Under the pieces are notes generated by a model that searched no databases, was not told the origin of the DNA, and worked only from the letters and a program-made list of their open reading frames with translations. Positions 12,888 to 24,975 of a DNA stretch of 64,000 nucleotides are shown here, one piece after another (within the stretch, counting starts at the first letter, position 1; the number at the start of each line of letters is the position of its first letter). This DNA comes from Lactuca virosa (taxonomy: Eukaryota > Streptophyta > Magnoliopsida > Asterales > Asteraceae), in assembly GCA_928212115.1 (NCBI GenBank), contig CAKMRJ010001112.1, positions 406,121,290 to 406,185,289 on the forward strand, read 5' to 3'. The translations under genes were made by a program, and so were the position numbers.

Positions 12888-13748
12888 ATGTCTTCCAACA
12901 CTGCTTCGGGCTCAAACCCTACCAACTCCTTCTCTCTCATGAACCTTTGTGGGAGAGTCATCTTTGATGGGACTAATTTCAATGATTGGATTAGGAACAT
13001 CAGGATGGTCATTCGCTATGAGGAAAAGAAATATGTCCTCGACAAGGAGCTTAAGGAAATTGATGAGTATGCCGCTACTCCTCAGGAGATTGCTGATTTC
13101 AGGGCACATGAGAAAGATGCCACCAAGGTAGCTTGTATCATGCTTGCCACCATGTCTCCTAAACTCCAAAAGTCCTATGAGGACTTCTACCCTTTTGAGA
13201 TGCACCAGGACCTGATGGAAAGATACCATCAGAGTGCTCGTCAAGAGCAGTATGAAATCATCTGCTCCATGATTACAACAAAGATGAAGGATGGTGAACC
13301 CATCACGGTCCACTTGCAGAAAATGCAAAGGTTTGTGGACCGTCTGCTCAAATTGAATGTGAACTTTGATGAGGAGTTGGCTATAGATATTATTCTACAC
13401 TCCTTACCTCCATGTTATGATCAGTTCCGCATGACTTATCATATGAACAAGGAGGAATTCACTCTGAGCAAGCTTCAGGGCCTTTTGAGGACTGCCGAAA
13501 GTGGTCTCAAAGGTAAATCTGTTGTAACCACTCCTACTGCTAATGCCCATGTTCTGGCAATTGGGCAAGGTAAGGGGAAGAAGAGGAAGGCTCCTTCCAA
13601 GAGCCACAAGGGAAAGTCTCTTGATGGATCCTCTTCAAGTGGAACCAAAGGAGGTTCTGCTACTCCCTCGACCATCCCAAAAGAAGCAGAATGTTTCTAT
13701 TGCCATGAATATGGGCACTGGAAGCGAAGCTGCCCCAAGTACTTGTAG
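12888..13748 (+). pseudogene. Copia gag with CCHC zinc knuckle
   Basis: From the ATG at 12888 (MSSNTASGSNP...) the frame runs 286 codons to a TAG at 13746. An open frame extends upstream to 12723, but it is leader sequence and gag-like text begins only at 12888. The N-terminal half is the Copia gag/UBN2-type capsid domain, with the FDGTNF.DW block and the L...Y.F..SM.T.KM.DG region. Residues about 265-285 hold a perfect CX2CX4HX4C knuckle (C-FY-C-HEYG-H-WKRS-C). Gag packages element RNA. The closing TAG falls inside what is normally continuous gag-pol, so polymerase would not be made by simple read-on. Confidence 0.88.
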
Positions 13749-13871
13749 GATGTGAAGGATGGGAAGGTTAAACCCACCTATGCAGGTATTTACACTATTC
13801 TATCTAATAACTCATCACATTCTATCTCTTAGGTTCTTGACATAGGTTGTGGAATTCACATTTGTTCTGAT
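13749..13871 (+). pseudogene. Copia protease remnant
   Basis: In the gag frame the sequence continues after the first stop, meets a second TAG at 13830-13832, and then reads L-D-I-G-C-G. This corresponds to the aspartic-protease active site, where the family has D-T/S-G. The central residue is isoleucine here, a one-base change. With two stops and an altered active site the protease is dead. Confidence 0.7.
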
Positions 13872-14810
13872 GTGCAGGGCCTAAAAAGAAGTAAAGATGT
13901 GGAGCACGAGAAGATAAACTTGATCATGGGGAATAGGAAGGTTTCACCTGTCACCAAGATTGGAGTTTACTCTTTATTGCTTAGTAGTGGGTTAGAAATA
14001 GATTTGAATAATTGTTGCTACTCTTCTGAAATGGCGAGAAATGTTATTTCATTTCATGGTTTGTACAAACAAGGGTTTAGTTTTTCATTTGATAATGAAT
14101 GTGGTGCTATTAATGCTTATTATAATGGTGTTTTTTATTTTAAAGCATTACCTTGTAATGGTGTATATGAAACTGTGATGGTTGTAGACAACTTAGGAAA
14201 TAATGTGTTGCACATTGATTCTTCCAATGAATTGGATAAGGAATGCTTGTGGCATTGTCGTCTTGGACATGTCAACAAGAAGCGCATAGGCCAACTCCAG
14301 AAGGCTGGAGTTTTGAAGTCATTCGACTTAAGGTCGGATGACACTTGCGAGTCTTGTTTTCTTGGAAAAATGACTAAGTCACCCTTCACTGGTTCTTGTG
14401 AAAGGGATGAGGGTTTGTTGGATCTCATACATGCCGATGTGTGTGGGCCCTTCAGAACCGCCACAAGGGATGCTAACCGCTTCTATGTGACTTTTACTGA
14501 TGATTACAACAGATATGGATATATCTACTTAATCAAGCATAAGTCAGAAACCTTTGAGAAATTCAAAGAGTTTAAGCAAGAAGTGGAGAATCAATTGGGC
14601 AGGAGGATAAAGATGCTCCGATCCGATCGGGGTGGTGAGTATCTTAGTATCGAATTCCTGGAATAACTTAAGGAGTATGGAATTGTTTCACAGTTGACGC
14701 CACCTAGGACACCACAGCTTAATGGTGTGGCTGAGAGGCGCAACCGAACCTTGTTAGACATGGTTCATTCCATGATGAGTCGAGCTTCGTTACTAGTCTC
14801 ATTCTGGGGT
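13872..14810 (+). pseudogene. Copia GAG-pre-integrase and integrase core
   Basis: The frame 13872-14666, then past a TAA (14664-14666) to about 14810, in phase with gag. It has the pre-integrase zinc domain (LWHCRLGH ... C-E-S-C). The integrase DDE residues are placed as expected: D in the IHADVCGPF block, D in the LRSDRGGEY block, and E in the NGVAERRNRT block. The last two lie on opposite sides of the TAA. A one-base loss near 14808-14811 throws the rest of the polyprotein into another frame. Confidence 0.88.
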
Positions 14811-15226
14811 ATGCCTTGGAGATTGCCTCCCATATCCTCAATCGAGTCTCAACTAAAAAGGTTTCCAAAACACCTCATGAGATGTGGACAGAGAAGGCTC
14901 CCTCGTTAGCACACATCAAGGTTTGGGGTTGCGAGGCTTTCGTGAGGCGCGAGACTCACGGCAAGCTCGAACCTCAGAGTGAGCGGTGTATTTTCATCGG
15001 CTACCCGTAAAAGTCCTTTGGTTATCTCTTCTACAGACCGAGTGACAATGTTGTCTTCGTTACGAGGAGAGGGGTTTTCCGAGAGAGGGAACTTATATTC
15101 CAAGGGGACAGTGGGAGGCAAATTGACCTTGAAGAACTTCAAGAGTTAACCGATGAAGGAACCTCAAACACTAGCGGTCAACCTGAGGAGGAAACTCCTG
15201 TTGAGCCGATTGACGAGTCTGTACCT
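14811..15226 (+). pseudogene. Copia integrase C-terminal region and linker to RT
   Basis: After the frameshift the reading continues in the new frame. The integrase tail (ASHILNRVSTKK ... KVWGCEAFV) runs to a TAA at 15008-15010. Beyond it lies the variable linker, with F.GY...S.GY..Y-type text and acidic, proline-containing sequence before the RT. No domain beyond that. Confidence 0.75.
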
Positions 15227-16951
15227 ATGAGGCATTCCAATAGAGTTAGTGCTCCACCTGTGTTGTATGGTTTTCATATAACATCTGAGGGTGATACATT
15301 TATCAGTGACAACACACTGATAAATTTGGATGAACCTAACAACTACAAGGAAGCCATGGTAGGCCCCGAGTCTGCTAAATGGAAAGAGGCGATGGACAGC
15401 GAGATTCAGTCCATGTATGACAATCAAGTTTGGAACTTGGTTGACAATGTACCGGATCGTAAGATAGTCGGGTGCAAATGGATCTTCAAGAAGAAGACTG
15501 ACATGGATGGGAAGGTACACACTTATAAGACGCGACTGGTTGCGAAGGGCTTTACTTAAACTCTGGGAGTTGACTATGATGAGACCTTCTCACCAGTAGC
15601 TAAGATTAAATCTATTAGGGTTATGCTAGCCATTGCTGCGTTTCATGACTATGAAATATGGCAAATGGATGTCAAAACCGCTTTCCTTAATAGGAAGTTG
15701 GCTAAGGATGTTTACATGAGTCAGCCAGAGGGTTTTGTCAATGCTAAGTACCCTAATAGAGTGTGTAAGCCTGAGAAATCCATTTATGGATTGAAACAAG
15801 CATCTCGCAGATGGAATCTTTGTTTCGATGAGAAAGTCAAAGAGTTTGACTTTTCGAGAAGTGAGGATGAGTCCTGTGTATATGCCAGAGCTAGTGGGAG
15901 CATAGTTAGCTTTTTGGTACTGTAGGTGGATGACATACTACTCATAGGAAATGACATCCCAGCCTTGCAGGAGGTGAAATCCTGGCTTGAGAAGTGTTTC
16001 GCTATGAAGGACCTTGGAGTAGCTGCCTATATCCTTGGGATAAGGATATTGAGAGACAGGAGTAAGAGACTAATTGGACTTAGTCAAAGTACCTACTTGG
16101 ACAAAGTGTTGAAGAGGTTCAACATGCATAATTCCAAGAAAGGCGACTTACCGATGTAGAGCAATGCCAAACTGAGTAAAGCTCAGAGTCCGAGTATAGA
16201 GGCTGAGATAGCTGAGATGAGTCGATTACCATATGCTTCCGCTATTGGCTCGATCATGTATGCTATGACTTGTACTCGCCCTGATGTGGCCTTTGCTTTG
16301 AGCATGGTCAGTAGATATCAAGGGAATCCAGGCAAGGCTCACTGGACTGCGGTAAAGAACATTCTCAAGTACATGCGAAAGACTAAGGACTGGGTCCTTA
16401 CCCTTGGTGGGAGTGATGACTTGAGAGTGGTGGGGTATAGTGACACCGGCTTTCAGACCGACAAGGACAATTTCCGCTCTCAGTCGGGTTGGGCCTTTAC
16501 CCTGAATGGAGGAGCAATAACTTGGAAAAGTTCCAAGCAGGAGACTATATCTGATTCAACGTGCGAATCAGAGTACATAGCAGTAAGCGAAGCGACGAAG
16601 GAGGCGATATGGCTGAAGAACTTCATCGGAGACCTTGGAGTTGTACCAGCTATAAAGGAGCCTGTGGAGATTTTCTGTGACAGCGATAGTGCGGTTGTCT
16701 TAGCCACGGAACCAAGGGATCATGACAGGTCCCGAAACATCGACAGGAAATATCACTTCATAAGACACAAGATAAAAGAAGGACTCCTCGTGGCAAAGAG
16801 GGTATCATCAGATGAGAACCCGACATATCCCCTCACGAAGGGACTGAGTAGGGTTAAGCATTTACAGCATGCGAGGCGCATTGGGATGAGGGATGATATT
16901 AGTTTTAATGATCAGATAGCTATTTCGAAACTTGTAATAGATAAATTGTAA
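15227..16951 (+). pseudogene. Copia reverse transcriptase and RNase H, with three internal stops
   Basis: One frame from 15227 to the natural end at 16951. It is interrupted by TAA at 15557-15559, TAG at 15923-15925 and TAG at 16157-16159. RT blocks are seen in order: WK.AM..E, VGCKWIFKKK, WQMDVKTAFLN, the IYGLKQASR.WN block, and VDDILLIG. The second stop falls directly in front of the V-D-D catalytic aspartates, replacing the residue that is normally Tyr. The RNase H part includes GYSDTGF, TWKSSKQ and SESEYIA-like blocks and the H-I-D-RKYHFIR end. Without the stops this would be a complete Copia RT-RNase H. Confidence 0.92.
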
Positions 16952-17743
16952 TTGACATTTGATGCTTAAATAAATGGTGTTTTTGATTTACAAGTATGAT
17001 ACTGTCTCATGTCAATTGTTTCATTTTTTTCATGTTTTGACTTCCAGAATAATTGGATTATTCAAACCATCCACATTCGATCATACTTTGGAAGTAGGTA
17101 TTGAAGCAAGGCTGTCATGAATTTGGCTTGTAGATTGTCATAAATGGTTAGACATTACTATGACATTCATGAGTGCTCATAAGGTCTGAGTATTGGATTC
17201 AACCCACTCTCACTTGTATCACTTCATGGAATTTATCTCGAGTGATCGTGAGACGATAATATCATATAATCTTCAAACCTAGATATATGAGTTGTTGACT
17301 ATGAGTTGGTCGTACATTGATAGTACGAAAACGCATCGGTAACTCAATGTTATAAAACGTGTTGTTGTGTATGATTTAATGAATGGTTGGTACAAGCATA
17401 TACTATCGAAGTTTATCTATTCCTTTTAGTCCTTGGAGGATTAAAAGTGATATCTTGGGTCCCTCGATGATTTTGTTTTGACTTATGTGTTGGGCCCGTT
17501 CAGAACTAAATTGATGTGTTCGATTAAGTTCTATGTCAAACGAATCAGAAATCGGGAAACAAACTGCTGGACAATAAGATTGACTGTGTTCCATGTGTTT
17601 TGTCCGGCTGATATCTTAAGAACAGAGGATTCTATGATCACTTATCTAAAATGGTACGTCTAAGTTCGACAAAGGCATTTAAGAGCCATGATTGCTAGTC
17701 GGATCCTGAAGTTACACTTACAACTATAGTTATTAGACTTATC
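16952..17743 (+). other. Copia 3' untranslated region
   Basis: About 790 bp between RNase H and the polypurine tract. No domain-bearing frame. Confidence 0.7.
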
Positions 17744-17755
17744 CAAGTGGGAGAC
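17744..17755 (+). other. Polypurine tract of the Copia element
   Basis: The purine-rich AAGTGGGAGAC directly precedes the 3' LTR start TGTTGGATAAGG. Confidence 0.85.
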
Positions 17756-18537
17756 TGTTGGATAAGGTGTCTAAGTCCATAACTATATTTGGTATGTACT
17801 TGACCCGAGAGTAGCATGGTCCATTTGGGTTGCACTTCACCGGGACAATTTGAAGGATGGACTTTTGAGAGGAGGATAATTATGATTTATTAATATATTA
17901 TAAGTTCTAATATATTAATATGAAATCATATTATTTAATCAGTATTGATCAAGAATTAATTTGGAATTAATTTTGTGATCAAAAGAGACTAATTAAATAT
18001 AAGGGGTTGATTTGGTAAATCATTCATTCTTATAAAGTGGGCTTATGATCCATAGTTCTTTATGTTGGGCTAAACTCATGTGGTGACCCATGGATACTCC
18101 ATGGAGGTTTTAACCCATGGAGCATGAGGGATATGGAAAGTTATTAGGGTTTACATGGTGTAACCCTAGTTTGCCCCACTATATAAGAGACCCTAAGGCT
18201 ACCAAAATTGGCACCTAAGTGAACTTAGAAAAGTGCTAGCCGATTTGTGAAGCAAGGAATTCTCTCTCTAGTTCTTCCATTTGTGGGTGGTGATTTGTGG
18301 TTCCATTTGAGGCATTCACATTATTGGTGCTAGGTTCTTAAAGCTTCAAGGTTTTCAACTACACTAAAAGGTATGTCATCTAACTAGAATTTTGTAGTAT
18401 AGATACTCAGTTGTATGCTAGTTAGGATGATGCTTTGGAATTTTGAAAGTTTGCATGTATATTAGAGAAAACATAGATCCAAAGCATCTAGGGTTGCATG
18501 TACACCATAGGAGTGTTAGAATGCTCAAATCCCTTCA
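17756..18537 (+). repeat. 3' LTR of the Copia element
   Basis: 782 bp, starting TGTTGGATAAGG and ending CCCTTCA, followed by the ATATC duplication. It keeps a strong TATA box (TATATAAGAG, 18180-18189) that the 5' LTR has lost. Confidence 0.95.
18180..18189 (+). promoter_or_regulatory. LTR TATA box
   Basis: TATATAAGAG in the 3' LTR. In this position it would drive transcription rightward, out of the element and antisense to the Gypsy pol. The matching 5' LTR site is mutated. Confidence 0.6.
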
Positions 18538-19610
18538 ATATCATCAATGAACACAATAACTGATCGATCGAGCATCGACCTGCACACCCGATTCATCAAA
18601 TTCATGAACACCACAGGCACATTGGTGAGCTCAAATGGCATCACCACGAACTCATAATGAGTCTAAACACGGTCTTCTCCACGTCCTCCTCTATAACACT
18701 CACATGATGATACCCTGACCTCAAATCGATCTTGGAGAACCAAGATGCACCCTATAACTGATCAAAGAGGTCATTAATCCGTGGAAGGGGATAATGGTTT
18801 TTCACCGTCAACTTGTTCAACTCCAGGTAATCAATGCTCATCCGGTGCGAACCATCCTTCTTCTTGACAAACAATATTGGGGCTCCCCACGGAGAACTGC
18901 TCGGTGTGATAAACTACTTACCTAACAGCTCCTGGAGCTGAGAGGACAACTCCTGCATCTCAGGTGGTTCCAATTGGTACGGTGCCTTGGAAATTGGAGC
19001 CACACCTGCAACCAAATCATTCCTAAACTCAACCTGCCTCTCAGGAGGCACACTGGGTAACTCCTCTGGAAATACATCAACAAACTCCCTGACGAACGGA
19101 ACATCTGAAACTGAAGTCTGCTCCTCGACCCGAGTATCAATCACATATGCAAGATAACCATACAACCATGCCGAATATCCTGTTGAGCCTTAGAAGCGGA
19201 GCAAAAAGCTGACTCGATCCTGGTACTCTCCCCATAGATAACCAGTTCTCCCCCACTTGGGGGTTGGAACCACCACCCGCTGACCCTCCCAGACTATCAT
19301 AGCACCAAACCTGCTCAGCCAATCCATCCCCATTATCACACACACATCCCCCATGGGGATCGAAATCAAGTCGATCAGATAATGTACCCCAAAAATCTCC
19401 AAAACACAACCCTGATAAACCCAAGATGCAGAAACCCTATGTTAGTTGGCGATGAAAACCCGCAACGGACACTCCAACTCCCAAATAGGCATATCAAACC
19501 CCCTACTGAATCTCTGGGATACAAAAGATCGACATGCACCCGATTCAAAATGGACAAGAGCAGGCAAAGAGTTTAGTAGGAAGGTACCTAACAGAATCAT
19601 AAACATAAGC
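18538..19610 (-). pseudogene. Gypsy protease region and reverse transcriptase N-terminal half
   Basis: Minus-strand text, read from 19610 down to the Copia junction. The protease-like part has F-E-S-G-A where the family has D-S/T-G-A, so the catalytic Asp is replaced by Glu. The GMDWL block follows (near 19320). Then comes the RT start, with E-F.DVFPEELP..PP.R.VEF, the linker to the Q-ELL block, a stop near 18914, the SPWGAPILFVKKKDG block, the YPLPRINDLFDQL block and the FSKIDLRSGYH block. It is broken by several stops and by the Copia insertion immediately before the catalytic aspartates. Confidence 0.88.
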
Positions 19611-20913
19611 ATAACATAAAATAACTCGACAAAATATAAATAAAAACATACTATTAACGACGTCTGGCGCCGCCCTGTCCTCCTCGGCAGTGAGTGGAAA
19701 GCATGACCTTGAGCCCTCGGGGGCTCTCCCCTACCCTGGAACCCATCGGTGATCCTCATAGTGGCTGGCGTTGGGGCCTGCACTGGCTTGGCGGCCAGCA
19801 CCGGACAGTTGACCTTCACATGGCCAACCTGATCACAATGGTAAGAAATCCCGACGCTCGGTACTGGGGCCGGCTGGCGACAATTCGTTACAAATTACCC
19901 CTTCTTGCCACATTTTTGGAATCCAACATATGATCAACAAGAACCCTCATGAACCTTGCCGTTGTTCCCACATGTGTGGCCCCTCTGTCCTCTAGACCTC
20001 GAATCAGCGGGCTTGAACCGCTTTTCCGCAGGCTGCGACTGCACAGGGGCTTGCCTCAGCTCCCTCGACTGGAGTTCCATCTCAATCTCCCGCCTCCTCA
20101 CGACCTCCTGTAACTCAATGAGTGAAACATATTGCTGATTGGACACAAATTGACGAATATCCGCATTGAACATGCTCAAGTACCGGGTTATCTGAGCTTG
20201 CTCAGAAGCAGCAAACTCAGGGCAGAAAAGAGCTCTCTCGGTAAACATCTTGGTGATGTTAGTCAACGACTCTGTCCCCTGTCTCAACTCCAGATACTCC
20301 TAAGTCAGCCTCTCTTTCTCTCTACCAAAGGGAAATATCTCGAATGAAACATCTTAACAAACTACTCCCAGGTAACAGCATCGCTCTGCTTAGGAGTGTA
20401 TGAGCTAGTAATCAAACTCCACCAATCCTTTGGGTCTGAACGAAGAAGGTTTAGGGCGCACTTGACCTTCTGGTCAGCAAGGCAAGAACACGTGAAGAAA
20501 ATACCCTTCACATCAGATAACCATCTTATCTCAACAATCAGAACCTGAACTCCATCAAACACCGGGGGCTACGTATTGTCGAAGTCCCGATACTGGAAGG
20601 CTCTCCCCCCACCAATCCCCGCAGCAGCGAAAGCTGCGGTAGCTGTAGCAACGACAACCTCAATAAGAGCAGCATATTGCTCATCAAAAAACTCGATCAT
20701 GGCGGTCTTGATAGACCCAAATGTCTCCGACATAGATTGTCGGACAACGTCATCCACCTCAGTGGCGATGACCTCCCGAATCTGGTCATCAGTCATCCTC
20801 GACCCATGCTGTCTGCTCGCTCCAGACCCAAAACTTGATCCCCACATGAACACCATATTGAAAAACAAAACAGAGTATATCATAATTCCACAATTCATAT
20901 AACCCAAAATCAT
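19611..20913 (-). pseudogene. Gypsy gag with zinc-knuckle remnant
   Basis: Read from 20913 leftward. An N-terminal part with an alanine-rich stretch (near 20640) is followed by the capsid core (the A.NLLR..A..WW-type block near 20440, the Y-F-P block near 20330, the LRQG-ESL block near 20280). A basic linker (KRFKP, near 20010) and a knuckle C-D-Q-V-G-H-V-K-V-N-C (near 19820) come next. Stops occur near 20566, 20300 and 19934. This is a typical plant chromovirus gag. Confidence 0.82.
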
Positions 20914-21531
20914 TCATCACAGACAAACCCTCGGGGATTGTGACTTCCGTGGGACGCGTACGAGTCTTGTGCTTTCAGTAGTACAGGCCCATACTACCTT
21001 CCACACCTACCGGTATTTGTCTCAACGATCATCACAACCGCCCAAAAAAATACAACAACCACGATACGCATACATCCTATCCTCGCCCTCTCAAGAGTGG
21101 CTAAACATTCTCCTCTAATTGGATGCTCACATAAAAATAATCACCCATGAAACTTCCACTAACCCTGTAGCACTCGCGTATGCTAACCATACATAACATT
21201 GGATCATATAGACAGTCGGATATTTTATTCTACCCTGAGCCTACAACCAAACAAAGAATAGGAAATAAGGCAAAACCAAACATTCACATGCTATAAAATC
21301 TTAGTTATATATAATTGTGATGCATACACTAAGAAACTACAGTAATGATGTCAATTTCATGCAAGAAATAATCCTAGGCTATCAGGCATCATACATCAGG
21401 CAATCCTATTATGCGATTTAAACTTTTCAAAAAAATCCCATTTACATAAAAAGTGTTTATATAACCATTGTTTCCAAAACATTACTCAAAATCAGAGTCT
21501 CCCACGATCCAACAACATGAAACCAAGGATG
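20914..21531 (-). other. Gypsy leader between 5' LTR and gag
   Basis: Untranslated. The minus strand next to the LTR reads ATCCTTGGTTTCATG, which is not the usual initiator-Met primer site; I could not name the tRNA. No other feature seen. Confidence 0.5.
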
Positions 21532-22855
21532 TGTACGATTATGCCTTCGCGTTGCCACAGTCCTCAGAAGTACCTGAAACAAAACTAAAATTGTAAGTCA
21601 ACACTTAGTGAGCTCCCCCAAAGTACAACCACATAAACATAGCAAGCAACAACATGCATATAGAGCCTTCAACATGACTGGACCACCTCAACGGACCTTC
21701 ATCCTATCTGGACCGCTATCTGGGCCTTCGGCCTAACTGGTTTGCCTCGCAGGCCTTCAGTCTGTCCAGACCGCCATGGGTGTCTTGGCCTGCAGTCTGA
21801 GCTAGTTCGCCTCAACCCAGTAAACCATCATATATCAACATACAACATAACAATTAACATCTAGCATATATAGGTAGTCATACAGATCTAACAAATAACT
21901 ACAACATAGCAACATCCTATATACCAGGATATAGATCTAACAGATCACTATAACACAACAACATACTATATACCAGGATACAGATCTAACAGATCACTGT
22001 AGCATAACAACATACAGTAAACCAGGATATCAATCCAATAGGTCGGCCTTGGTGCCTTCGACCCGTAAGTACAGTGATCAAAACTCATCTCTCAATTAGA
22101 ACACAGTCTGAATGAATCTTTGCTCCGACAACCGGCACTATTCGACTCCAAGCAATCAAAACATTTCCCATTCTAGATTAATAACAATTCCCAAAATACC
22201 CTTGGTCAAAGGTCAAAAGTGAAGTCAACACCCAACTAAGTCAACTCAGCCGAGTCGACCCAGCCGAGTACGTTGGGCGTATTCCTCAATACGCTAGGCG
22301 TACCCGCTGGTTGACCAGTCGACGAGGCTCTGAAAGCGTACGCACAACGTACCACTTGTTATGCCCAACGTACACACATGGTCAACCATTTTTCCCATTA
22401 AGAGCTTATTACGTCCAACCCTTACGTCCAAAGTCACATCTAAGCCCCAAATAACATTCTTGACCATAAAGTTTCCAACTTTATGGTGTTGAATGGCCAA
22501 AAACTGCTTAATACTAAAGTCCTCATCAACTTAACCCTAAATGAAGGTTGGAAAGGGAATGAGAAATGAGGAGTTAATGATGTTTATATATGGGCCAAAC
22601 CCTAAAAATTAGGGTTTGAGGATTCTTCACGTACGCCCTGCGTACTTGGTGTACGCCAAGCGTACTAAGACCCATGTGTGTACGCTCAGGCTCAACGTAC
22701 ACAACGTACGCCCAACGTACTAGGTCTTGATCAAAATTTACAAAATTTCCACTATGGGCCATTTTTCAAGCTTTCTCATACCTAAGGGCTAAAATAACAT
22801 AAATGTTCATACTTAAGAGTTAATTTTGGAATTACCTCATTGCCAGGATGTTACA
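21532..22855 (-). repeat. 5' LTR of the interrupted Gypsy element
   Basis: 1324 bp, TG...CA on the minus strand (TGTAACATCCTGGCAATG ... GTACA). It lacks about 350 bp that the 3' LTR keeps. The target duplication TATG follows at 22856-22859. Confidence 0.88.
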
Positions 22856-22859
22856 TATG

Positions 22860-23061
22860 CAAAATTTTACCTTGTGTTGATAAATCTTAGAGAAATGATA
22901 AAACAGAGGACTAAGAATTAAGGTTTTACCTATGTAAAATCTTACCTCTGGAAATTCCTTTTGGTAATTGGGTTTTACTAGTACAAAAATTTTCCTGATT
23001 CACATTTAATCCACAATATGTATACGCGAATAGTGGAAGATCGATTTTAAATTGATATGTG

Positions 23062-23120
<59 letters not shown>

Positions 23121-24602
23121 CATCATATCTTAATATTTTTAGTCATTTTTATGCTCATTATAGATCAAAAGATATTTAATCTATTATATGTTGTGATGTA
23201 GAAGTAACTTTGATCAAGGCTAAAATGAAGAAAAGTCTCATTCCCACGTAGTGATGACATTACCACGCCATGGTGTTTTGAAGTTTCCCATCGAACCTCG
23301 AAGACTTGCAGATTACGTGATAAACCCGAAGACCACGCCGAGGTGGACTTACCACGACGTGGTGGACCGACTTCGAGAAAAAATATAAATTGATTGAACA
23401 TTCCTCTGAAAACCCAACTTTTGTTGGAGCTTTTGTCGACTTTTGAAGGCCAAGAACGTACTTTGAAGCTTGGAGTTGCAGAATATCGATTAGAAGCTTG
23501 AATTTGAGAGATTTAAGGCAAAACATCTTATTAATACTTTTTCTTCTTGTGTTTGATCACAATTTGAACTTTGTTTTTATGTGTTTACTTGCTGAAATCA
23601 TGGGCTGAAAACCCCTGACTTTCGTTTAGACTAGATTACTTGTCTTTTTTATGAGTTAATTTATGGATAGGATTATGCTTAGTTGGTTATTTGTTATATT
23701 AGCTTATTAAAGAACCTCTTTATGCTTATGAGAACTACTTTTTTGTTTATTGTTGAGTTTAATTAAGTTGGCATGACCATCATTCTTGATTAAACTTGAA
23801 TCTTATAATTTTGTGAATTGCATTATTGTAGGACTAGTGTTTTGACCAAAACCTAGGGCTAAATAGGAAAGTGGGCAAGTAATTGTAGGAGCTAATATAT
23901 TGCGACCAATCATATATTGAATTGATTTAATTAACCAAATTGATCAATCCATTATAAGTCTAATTTAACTCGAACTGAACACTAGTAGATTTGTTAGTTT
24001 ACCCGCCTGATCACCGAATGAATGGACTTATTTGCTAAAGGATTAGGTTAGTGAACATTAACCTGGTTATCTTAGGAATCGGTAACCAACGACGCATTAA
24101 TCCATTGCACTTCCATTAAATCAACCATAATAGCAAGTATATTGAAGTTAAATAAAAGTCTCTCAATTATCTTGGTTAAAATCATCTTTTGTGTTTCTTG
24201 CTTCTAGTTTTGCTTTTTGTTTCAGTTAGTTGATAATTAGTTAGTTTGATTAATTAAGTTTCTAGTCTTGCAAAACTAGAGAAAAACCTCCTTTTTTTAT
24301 TAAATAGTAATTTAGGTAGTTAGTACATAAAGTTAACTAATAATTATGTTTCTTGTGTTCAATACCCAACTATTTGTGCTATTCTATTTTCGATTAGGTA
24401 CACTACCTTAGGAGTAATAATTAGTTACATTAGTAGGATAAAACTAATGCATAATTATTTTCAAATCATAAATTGAAATTACTTTTGGCTTTCTTTCCAA
24501 TGTCAATTGAAATTGCTTTTGTCTTTCTTTCCAATGTCGTAGAACAGACCTGATCCATTGTTCATGTTGGTTCAGTTAGTAATAATTAAAGGAGAAATAT
24601 GT
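22860..24602. other. Non-coding stretch, probably old LTR debris
   Basis: No gene seen. Positions 23240-23390 carry repeated ACCACG(C/T)C(G/A)TGGT-like palindromic words of a kind common in large plant Gypsy LTRs. The text from 23580 to 24440 reads like LTR/leader sequence (plain AT-rich with TTAATTAAG words). I cannot find paired ends, so I do not call an element. Confidence 0.4.
23068..23118. repeat. AT microsatellite
   Basis: About 25 AT dinucleotides. Confidence 0.95.
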
Positions 24603-24815
24603 ACAAAATTGCAAAAATGGTCTCTGTGGTTGGCAAATTTATGTGATTTTGGTCCAAAACGAAATGTTGGTGCACCACTGGTCCATAATTGGATATTTTG
24701 TGTAGTTTTAGTCCTTATGGTTATCATTTTTTGTGGTTTTGGTCCATATCCTACCTAAAATGACGATTATGCCCTTAACTGATTGTTTTTTTAATTTTTT
24801 TAATTGAGTTCTTAT

Positions 24816-24851
<36 letters not shown>
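24603..24851 (+). repeat. Left terminal inverted repeat of a Mutator-like element
   Basis: ACAAAATTGCAAAAATGG..., then CTGTGGTTGGCAAATTTATG, ending in a CT run (24819-24850). Its reverse complement matches 40184-40409 closely over the outer 90 bp, including AACGAAATGTTGGTGCACCA, and at the level of layout further in (both end in a CT/GA run). Long inverted ends of this kind fit a Mutator-like transposon. I could not find a convincing 9-bp target duplication. Confidence 0.6.
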
Positions 24852-24856
<5 letters not shown>

Positions 24857-24975
24857 TACCCCATCTTCCTGTTTTTTAAACATAAATTTCCTCCATTCCC
24901 ATTTCTCCTTTCAAAACCTGCAACATCGCCCTAACCTTCACCTCTAAATCCCTCCGGATTCCGATGACAACAACC
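24852..24975. other. Interior of the Mutator-like element, left side
   Basis: Pyrimidine-rich text resembling a 5' untranslated region. It ends where homology to Gypsy pol starts, at about 24975. Confidence 0.35.

Larger units (their letters stand above)
10608..18537 (+). mobile_element. Ty1/Copia retrotransposon, full length but mutated
   Basis: LTRs at 10608-11390 and 17756-18537, a 5-bp target duplication ATATC (10603-10607 and 18538-18542), a primer-binding site, gag, then polyprotein domains in Copia order (protease, integrase, RT, RNase H), and a polypurine tract. The coding part has several in-frame stops and one frameshift. By eye the two LTRs differ at about 19 substitutions plus three single-base indels over about 782 bp, so the insertion is recent on a plant scale. 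It sits inside the Gypsy RT. Confidence 0.95.
7678..22855 (-). mobile_element. Ty3/Gypsy retrotransposon, defective, interrupted by a Copia element
   Basis: A minus-strand element flanked by LTRs (21532-22855 is the 5' LTR, 7678-9350 the 3' LTR) and a 4-bp target duplication TATG (7674-7677 and 22856-22859). Order on the minus strand: 5' LTR, gag with zinc knuckle, aspartic protease region, reverse transcriptase, a stub of RNase H, the end of integrase, polypurine tract, 3' LTR. The RT is split by the Copia element at 10608-18537. Most of RNase H and the integrase core are deleted near 10140, and the frames carry several stops. It cannot make its own proteins. Confidence 0.9.

Noticed and set aside
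12912..13328. Minus-strand frame of 138 codons
   Set aside because: Shadow of the Copia gag on the opposite strand.
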